This document shows positions 4,265-8,164 of a stretch of 8,164 nt of DNA, one piece after another. Origin of the DNA: Candidatus Aerophobota bacterium. GTDB lineage: Bacteria > Aerophobota > Aerophobia > Aerophobales > AE-B3A. The notes beneath the pieces were generated by a model. The model was not told where the DNA came from, ran no database searches, and saw nothing but the letters and a program-made list of their open reading frames with translations. How positions within the stretch are numbered: position 1 is the stretch's first letter; every line of letters starts with the position of its first letter. The position numbers were made by a program, and so were the translations under genes. The stretch spans positions 1-8,164 of the forward strand of contig JAUWRE010000041.1 in NCBI GenBank assembly GCA_030610725.1, read 5' to 3'.

Positions 4265-6547
4265 TTAGGAATGAGTTTTTCTCAGATGCAAAGATATTTC
4301 ATCGGCTTGCACCAATTCTTTAATGGGAATCTCTATTTCGAGCATCTTTGCCCTTTCCAGATTGAAAGCGGTTTCAACTACCCCCGGATCCACGATGGCA
4401 ATACCGCCTGGGGCACTACCTTGAAGAATTTCTCCTCCAATGATACCTGCATAGATCCCGCTTTTATAGTAGGAGGGCCCCATTGCCAGCAAGACGCCAT
4501 CTTCCACATAGGAGCCTACAGAGCCCAATTCAGGAATTTTGCTATTTTGAATGGTCCAGGCTAATACCTGGGAGGCAGGCACTACCTTACCATTGGCATC
4601 CCTTATTTGATGGTAGTTTTCAATGCCAATAATATCAACCTTCTCCTGATATTTAAGTATTATCTCTTTCCACTTATCAAACGTTTCTATCTGGATGAAA
4701 TCGACAACCTCTAGTGGGGAATTGGTTACTTTCTCAAGATATCGTTCCTTAAAATCCTGAACCACGAAGTCAGAGCTAGGGCTGTGGTCGGCCAGCAGTA
4801 CGATATTAGAAGCATCAGGAAAGATTCTCTTGGCAAAAGAGAAGGCCTGGTAGTAGGGGTGACGTTCCAGCACGCCAGTAATTGGACCTTTGGGTTCTCC
4901 CAGGCTACTGATTGGTTGGTAGATGCTTGGGTCCAGGTTAATGCCCGAGAACACAAAAGGAAGTTGACTCTCCGGGTGCCTTCGGGTGTACTCAACGGCA
5001 ACATATTTAAGAGCATTATCGTTGTTGACGAAGATTATGCTGGGTTTGAATTCCTCAATGATACTAAAAACGATACTGGCACGTTCCTCGATTTCTTTTG
5101 TTGTGGTATAGGTAATTTTACTGTCCATGGAAAAAGTTTTGAGCTCATAGTCTGAATTTTCTCTGTATCCTTTGCGTCTTAGTCCCTCTATAATTCCTCC
5201 TTGAATATCCTTTTCCAATTTCCAATCTTTATAGGAGTTCACTATCAGAATCTTGAGTGGAGGAAGATGGGACGACGGCATAAAGATGATTTTTGCAGGA
5301 GAGTCGGGGTCGAACTGGTATTGAGCCACGCGTTCCCACTGGAAAGATCCCTGCTGTTCTTCCACTCCCCAAAAGTCATAGTTATACTCTTTGCGGTCTC
5401 CCGCATCATTGAGAGCGGTCCATCCGGTTGTGCCATAATAGGAAGCAGCAGTTTCTAACAGAGCCTGCTTGAAGGTGTTAAAGTCATCGGTGTTCCCTAC
5501 CGTTGCGTAGGTTAATATAGCTACCCAAAATGCATCGTAGGCAGCCAGGGTAAAGGCATCAACGCCTCTGCCTATTCTGGCACTGATTTTTTCTGATAAT
5601 GGTTCCCATTTATCCCGTGCTCTCTTATCCAGACCAAAAACAGGACACGGGAAACCTGATTTCATGGCAAATTGGGCCGCCTGGCTATTACTGAGAAGAG
5701 CGCTACTCAGAGCGATACCATTGCTACCATACCAACGCACGTATGACAGGTTGGTGCTGAGGGAAGCTTGCTGCAGAATGGATGCTATCTCATTGAAAGC
5801 AGCCGCGTATATGCCTACGGCATTAAGGCCATACCTGGCCATGGCCTGGTTGGTTTGTGAATTCAACAAGGCTACTTCTCTGGAAAAATCCTTGCTGGTT
5901 GGATGGTAACTGACACCATCAAGCACCAGACCTCCACCTGCCTCAAAATATTTTTTCATAGCAACATATAGGCCTTTGTTACCTGCATCATCTCGCCATA
6001 TGGGAACGACAGCACGAATTCCCTCCTGCCACATGAGTTGGGCGATAATTTGTCCTTCGCTAACATCATCAGGGCAAAAACGAAGTATATTATCTTGCTC
6101 GATAGCCAGTGAGTGGGCAGTACTGCCCTGGCTTATTACCAGAATATTGTTTTTGTCAGCATACTCCTTTACTGCTTCTACCTCGGCACTCGACTGAGGT
6201 CCGATAACTACTTTTACTCTTTGCTCTGCCAGACCTTTCAGCTTCTCAAGGGCAAGTAAGGGATTTCCGGCGGTGTCTTCTACTGTGAGCTTCACTTTCA
6301 TTGCAGATCCAATGCGAGATAAATAGGACTGGACATCCTTGAGAGCGATATCTAGCGCTACTTCACTTGATTCCCCCAGGGAGGACCAATCGCCAGAAAG
6401 GTCAAATAGGGCCCCAATGATGACTTGGGTTGGAGGCGAGGTATTTTCACTGAAAGCTGGCAGCCCAATACCTGCAATAAGCAGCATAGCTATAGCTATG
6501 CTGAAAATCTTGAGTATTGTCTTTGGTGCTGTTTTTTTCGTTTTCAT
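4265..6547 (-). CDS. Periplasmic protein with two fused type I substrate-binding modules
   Basis: This 760-aa exported protein carries two ligand-binding modules in tandem. Residues 1-33 are a signal peptide (basic MKTKKTAPK, a hydrophobic stretch, then PAFS) with no lipobox Cys, so it should be soluble in the periplasm. Residues about 40-395 resemble branched-chain amino-acid-type binding proteins (Peripla_BP_6: VIIGALFDLSGDWSSLG, VIGPQSSAEVEAV, ILVISQGSTA). Residues about 431-745 resemble the ABC_sub_bind family (LKILIVNSYKDW, GIIEGLRRKGY, PFVFSGIN, ITGVLERHPYYQAF, then SVGSYVEDGVLLAMGPSY). No membrane anchor, kinase or other effector domain is visible. I choose ATG 6547, which has AAAGGA about 12 nt upstream; ATG 6568 and TTG 6577 are in frame but less likely. 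No permease or ATPase gene is nearby. The ligand is unknown. Confidence 0.88.
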   Translation of the reverse strand: MKTKKTAPKTILKIFSIAIAMLLIAGIGLPAFSENTSPPTQVIIGALFDLSGDWSSLGESSEVALDIALKDVQSYLSRIGSAMKVKLTVEDTAGNPLLALEKLKGLAEQRVKVVIGPQSSAEVEAVKEYADKNNILVISQGSTAHSLAIEQDNILRFCPDDVSEGQIIAQLMWQEGIRAVVPIWRDDAGNKGLYVAMKKYFEAGGGLVLDGVSYHPTSKDFSREVALLNSQTNQAMARYGLNAVGIYAAAFNEIASILQQASLSTNLSYVRWYGSNGIALSSALLSNSQAAQFAMKSGFPCPVFGLDKRARDKWEPLSEKISARIGRGVDAFTLAAYDAFWVAILTYATVGNTDDFNTFKQALLETAASYYGTTGWTALNDAGDRKEYNYDFWGVEEQQGSFQWERVAQYQFDPDSPAKIIFMPSSHLPPLKILIVNSYKDWKLEKDIQGGIIEGLRRKGYRENSDYELKTFSMDSKITYTTTKEIEERASIVFSIIEEFKPSIIFVNNDNALKYVAVEYTRRHPESQLPFVFSGINLDPSIYQPISSLGEPKGPITGVLERHPYYQAFSFAKRIFPDASNIVLLADHSPSSDFVVQDFKERYLEKVTNSPLEVVDFIQIETFDKWKEIILKYQEKVDIIGIENYHQIRDANGKVVPASQVLAWTIQNSKIPELGSVGSYVEDGVLLAMGPSYYKSGIYAGIIGGEILQGSAPGGIAIVDPGVVETAFNLERAKMLEIEIPIKELVQADEISLHLRKTHS

Positions 6548-6598
6548 AACTGAAAATTTTCCTTTCATGCATATCAAAAAAATTCTGTTGTTTCATTT

Positions 6599-6620
6599 TT
6601 TGAAGAAATATCGCTTCAAA
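6599..6620 (-). promoter_or_regulatory. Inverted repeat upstream of the substrate-binding protein gene
   Basis: Perfect 7-bp arms TTTGAAG (6599-6605) and CTTCAAA (6614-6620) are separated by 8 bp, centred about 60 bp before the chosen start codon. The size and place fit an operator for an unknown regulator. A leader-RNA hairpin is equally possible, and no clear -10/-35 pair was found beside it. Confidence 0.35.
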
Positions 6621-6647
6621 GAGAGAGCAAAGTCAGGCTGAACACCC

Positions 6648-6699
6648 GCTAGTCCGAAGTTTTCTGGTTTCGCTAGCAACAACAAGAGTTGCACTCTTG
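6648..6699 (-). terminator. Two consecutive hairpins after the GYD gene, weak terminator
   Basis: Just downstream of the GYD stop on the minus strand, CAAGAG and CTCTTG (6694-6699 and 6683-6688 in plus coordinates) form a 6-bp stem with a 5-nt loop, followed by TTGTTG. A second stem follows: GCTAG plus CGAA (6648-6658) pairs with TTCG plus CTAGC (6669-6677). The T tract is broken, so termination may be partial. It nevertheless separates the GYD gene from the substrate-binding protein gene. Confidence 0.35.
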
Positions 6700-6703
6700 A
6701 TTT

Positions 6704-7003
6704 TTAAGGCAGATCCTTGACCATTTCGGCAAACTCTTTCATAGTAAAAGCTTTCAGTGTTTTAGTGGTAAAGTTTCCGCCCGCATTCATTCTTAAAAGC
6801 TGGGTCATCATAACTTCGTCACTTTCCGCTTCAAAGATGGCTAAGAAATCATATTCTCCCATCAATATGTAGTGGTCTATCATCTTACATCCAGCTGCCT
6901 CAAGAATTTTAGTGGTTTCCTCTATCTGTTGAGGAGCATCCTGTTTGGCAATGTTTTTTGTTCCCTGCTCGGTCATGGTAATGAGTAGGATGTATTTTGA
7001 CAT
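6704..7003 (-). CDS. GYD domain-containing protein
   Basis: This is a 99-aa cytoplasmic protein of the GYD family, small alpha/beta proteins resembling ferredoxin-fold dimers, with no established biochemical role. The hallmark is at about residues 48-56, MGEYDFLAIF, followed by EAESDE. The N-terminus YILLITMTEQGTKNI and the helix with TTKILEAAGCKM also fit, as does the end TTKTLKAFTMKEF. The length is typical for the family. The start is well supported: AAGGAG lies 8 nt before ATG 7003. It stands alone, with hairpins after it and a repeat-rich gap before it, so it probably has its own promoter. Two copies of CTAATTC, 18 bp apart (7028-7034 and 7046-7052), lie upstream with unknown meaning. 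Confidence 0.88.
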   Translation of the reverse strand: MSKYILLITMTEQGTKNIAKQDAPQQIEETTKILEAAGCKMIDHYILMGEYDFLAIFEAESDEVMMTQLLRMNAGGNFTTKTLKAFTMKEFAEMVKDLP

Positions 7004-7083
7004 AGCTCTATCTCCTTTCCTTTTTTTCTAATTCGCTAAAAGAAACTAATTCATCTACTACTGTTTCAGATTATCCGTTCTGT

Positions 7084-7136
7084 GAGATTGCTGAAAAAGT
7101 ACAATTTCGTCATTGCGAACGGAGTGAAGCAATCTC
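7084..7136. repeat. Second copy of the CATTGCGA...GCAATCTC repeat
   Basis: Positions 7109-7136 are identical over 28 bases to 792-819. The outer arms GAGATTGCT (7084-7092) and AGCAATCTC (7128-7136) form a perfect 9-bp inverted repeat. This copy is much shorter than the composite at 734-920 and lies between the GYD gene and the beta-barrel gene, outside any coding frame. Confidence 0.8.
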
Positions 7137-7295
7137 TCTGTCTTTTTTTCTTCACCATGTCGAAGGCGTAGTCCAGGGCAAAGTAAAGTTACGAGAACCA
7201 ATTCTGGTCAACATTTAGGTTCATCGTCATCCTTTCTACAGGAAGCTGAGCTGTTTTTGCCATTCCCTAACTGGCTAGTATAGAAAATCCTTTTT

Positions 7296-7344
7296 CCCCT
7301 CACCTCAATCCTCTCCCCCCGAGGGGAGAGGGAAGGAAGAGGGG
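7296..7344. repeat. Long GC-rich palindrome (dispersed repeat type)
   Basis: A 49-base imperfect hairpin. The inner perfect stem CCTCTCCCC (7310-7318) pairs with GGGGAGAGG (7323-7331) around CCGA; outer pairs are CCT (7303-7305) with AGG (7334-7336) and CCCCTC (7296-7301) with GAGGGG (7339-7344). The pyrimidine-rich/purine-rich style resembles dispersed palindromes seen in many environmental genomes. It lies about 90 bp past the end of the beta-barrel gene and could also protect its mRNA 3' end. Confidence 0.7.
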
Positions 7345-7431
7345 GTAAGTTCAGCTATTTTAAACTTTGTTTTGGTTTTGCTATCAGCTATGAGCTAACT
7401 TAACGGTCATCTTTCTACATCCTGAGGGAAT

Positions 7432-7950
7432 TTAACGATATATAGATACGCCCATATCTACATATATACCGGTGTATGTTCCTCGCTCTTCCGAAGAATT
7501 CCAGATGTCCTTCCAAGTATTGAAGTAGGCAGTAGCCCGCAAATCAAGGGAGAACTTCTCACTGAAGAAGTGTTCCATCCCTGCCAACAGACGAAATCCC
7601 GATTCTTGCCAGGTTTCAGTGCCCCAGTTTTCATATGTGTTTGTAGAAGAGAGATATCCAATTCCTACATAGGGTGATGTATCTGAGGAACATTTGAAAC
7701 GATACAGAAGGGAAGGTTGGAAGTCCACGTACGTGCTTCTATAGTAGTCCTCGTAAATGTAGTCGTGATAATAGAGAAGCAGCTCTCCCCCGAAGCCGGA
7801 CTGAGTCTCAAACTTCACTCCTCCCCAGTCGTTAAGACGATAAGTGAGTCCTATTTGGGTAGAAGCTGATGCCGAATAGACCCCCAACATTCCTGTCAAC
7901 AAACATACCAGGACAAGCCCTACCATTACACGTACTCCCTTTCTTTTCAT
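7432..7950 (-). CDS. Small outer-membrane beta-barrel protein
   Basis: This 172-aa exported protein looks like a short beta-barrel of the OMP_b-brl/OmpW-like type. Residues 1-29 form a signal peptide (basic MKRKGVR, hydrophobic core, SASA before the cut). The Cys at 16 is preceded by LV and does not make a lipobox. The rest is made of alternating amphipathic strands rich in Tyr, Gly and Ser: TQIGLTYRL, FGGELLLYYHDY, YVDFQPSLLYRF, SPYVGIGYL, FRLLAGMEHFF, FSLDLRATAYF and YVDMGVSIYR. SPYVGIGY and GMEHFFSEKFSL are typical of such barrels. The final residues are YR rather than the usual terminal aromatic. A very strong GGAGGAGG stands just before ATG 7950. The role (porin, adhesion or structural) is unknown. 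It implies a diderm envelope. Confidence 0.8.
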   Translation of the reverse strand: MKRKGVRVMVGLVLVCLLTGMLGVYSASASTQIGLTYRLNDWGGVKFETQSGFGGELLLYYHDYIYEDYYRSTYVDFQPSLLYRFKCSSDTSPYVGIGYLSSTNTYENWGTETWQESGFRLLAGMEHFFSEKFSLDLRATAYFNTWKDIWNSSEERGTYTGIYVDMGVSIYR

Positions 7951-8002
7951 TTCCTCCTCCTTTTTTATATCTTTTAATAATTTCCCTTTTATTTAACTCG
8001 GC

Positions 8003-8030
8003 TTAGGTTGGGTCGTCTTGCCCAATCTAA
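8003..8030 (-). promoter_or_regulatory. 28-bp imperfect inverted repeat upstream of the beta-barrel gene
   Basis: The arms TTAGGTTGGG (8003-8012) and CCCAATCTAA (8021-8030) pair at 9 of 10 positions across an 8-bp spacer, 53-80 bp before the barrel start codon. No T run follows on either strand, so an operator is more likely than a terminator. The left arm agrees with the first ten bases of the feo operator candidate (607-616) at 8 of 10 positions, hinting at the same regulator, though the overall spacing differs. Confidence 0.45.
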
Positions 8031-8164
8031 CTAATCTTGAATAGCCAACTACCCGGCTGCTGTGCTATTGAACTCTACCGGAAGCTAAATGTCTCAATGT
8101 GTACTGTACAGGCACGAACTCATCTTAGCATTCTGCGAAGTAATGTCAAAAGTCTTCAGTAATT
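8031..8164. other. Right-edge sequence without a recognisable gene
   Basis: No open frame or RNA gene is evident in these last 134 bases. The only symmetric element is TGTACTGTACA at 8100-8110, an 11-bp palindrome around a central T that may be chance. Confidence 0.5.

Larger units (their letters stand above)
7004..7431. other. 428-bp intergenic region with two dispersed repeats
   Basis: I see no gene here. The stretch contains the CATTGCGA-type repeat at 7084-7136 and a long GC-rich palindrome at 7296-7344. A short near-repeat of TCATC-TTTCTACA occurs around 7229-7242 and 7408-7420. The bases next to the GYD gene (7004-7080) should hold its promoter, but I found no convincing -10/-35 pair. 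Confidence 0.65.

Noticed and set aside
4726..6197. Several open frames inside and opposite the large substrate-binding protein gene
   Set aside because: They overlap a strongly supported coding frame with clear domain similarity, and they show no domains or ribosome sites of their own.
6548..6577. Longer N-terminus of the binding protein from TTG 6577 or ATG 6568
   Set aside because: No ribosome site precedes either, and the extra residues would sit awkwardly before a standard signal peptide; ATG 6547 has AAAGGA upstream.
573..7431. CRISPR array, tRNA or rRNA
   Set aside because: The repeats are too few and irregularly spaced for a CRISPR array, and no cloverleaf or conserved rRNA stretch was found in the intergenic DNA.
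7903..7905. Lipoprotein reading of the beta-barrel protein from Cys 16
   Set aside because: The residue before Cys is Val, not Gly, Ala or Ser, and a normal signal-peptidase I site (SASA) follows the hydrophobic core.
8100..8110. TGTACTGTACA palindrome as an operator
   Set aside because: A single 11-bp palindrome at the window edge, with no adjacent gene or second copy to support a function.

Overview
The window looks like a chromosomal segment from an uncultured, probably anaerobic bacterium with a moderate, slightly AT-rich base composition (judged by eye). Two observations favour a diderm cell: a small signal-peptide-bearing outer-membrane beta-barrel protein near the right edge, and a large substrate-binding protein whose signal peptide lacks a lipobox, as expected for a soluble periplasmic protein. 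Intergenic palindromic repeats built on the core CATTGCGA...GCAATCTC are of a kind seen in many environmental genomes and do not fix the phylum. I would not name a taxon.

Left half, plus strand (1-3600): a ferrous-iron uptake locus. It starts with a DtxR/MntR-type metal-dependent repressor (96-572). After a 415-bp gap come feoA1 (988-1203), feoA2 (1205-1456), a free FeoB GTPase domain (1428-1949), a separate FeoB membrane permease (1951-3165) and a small four-helix membrane protein (3166-3600). The last five genes abut or overlap and should form one operon. Two very similar sites of the form TTAG-N6-CTAA lie before the regulator (23-36) and in the gap before feoA1 (607-620). They are the best candidates for the regulator's operators, giving autoregulation plus iron control of feo. 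A 187-bp composite repeat (734-920) sits between the second operator and feoA1.

Centre, minus strand (3604-6547): a tandem substrate-binding protein (two type I periplasmic-binding modules in one chain), followed by an unrecognised polytopic membrane protein rich in His, Cys and Asp. The latter gene converges on the feo operon with only 3 bp between stop codons, and a perfect 8-bp hairpin lies at the junction. No ABC permease or ATPase gene is present.

Right part, minus strand (6704-8164): a GYD-domain protein, a 428-bp intergenic stretch holding a second copy of the repeat core and a long palindrome, then the beta-barrel protein. A 28-bp imperfect inverted repeat, with arms resembling the iron-box half site, lies upstream of the barrel gene.

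The most interesting part is the iron system. FeoB is split into two genes with the helical linker region largely missing, two different FeoA proteins are present, the permease has non-canonical gate motifs, the regulator has a mixed Mn-type/Fe-type metal site, and two unknown membrane proteins sit alongside.
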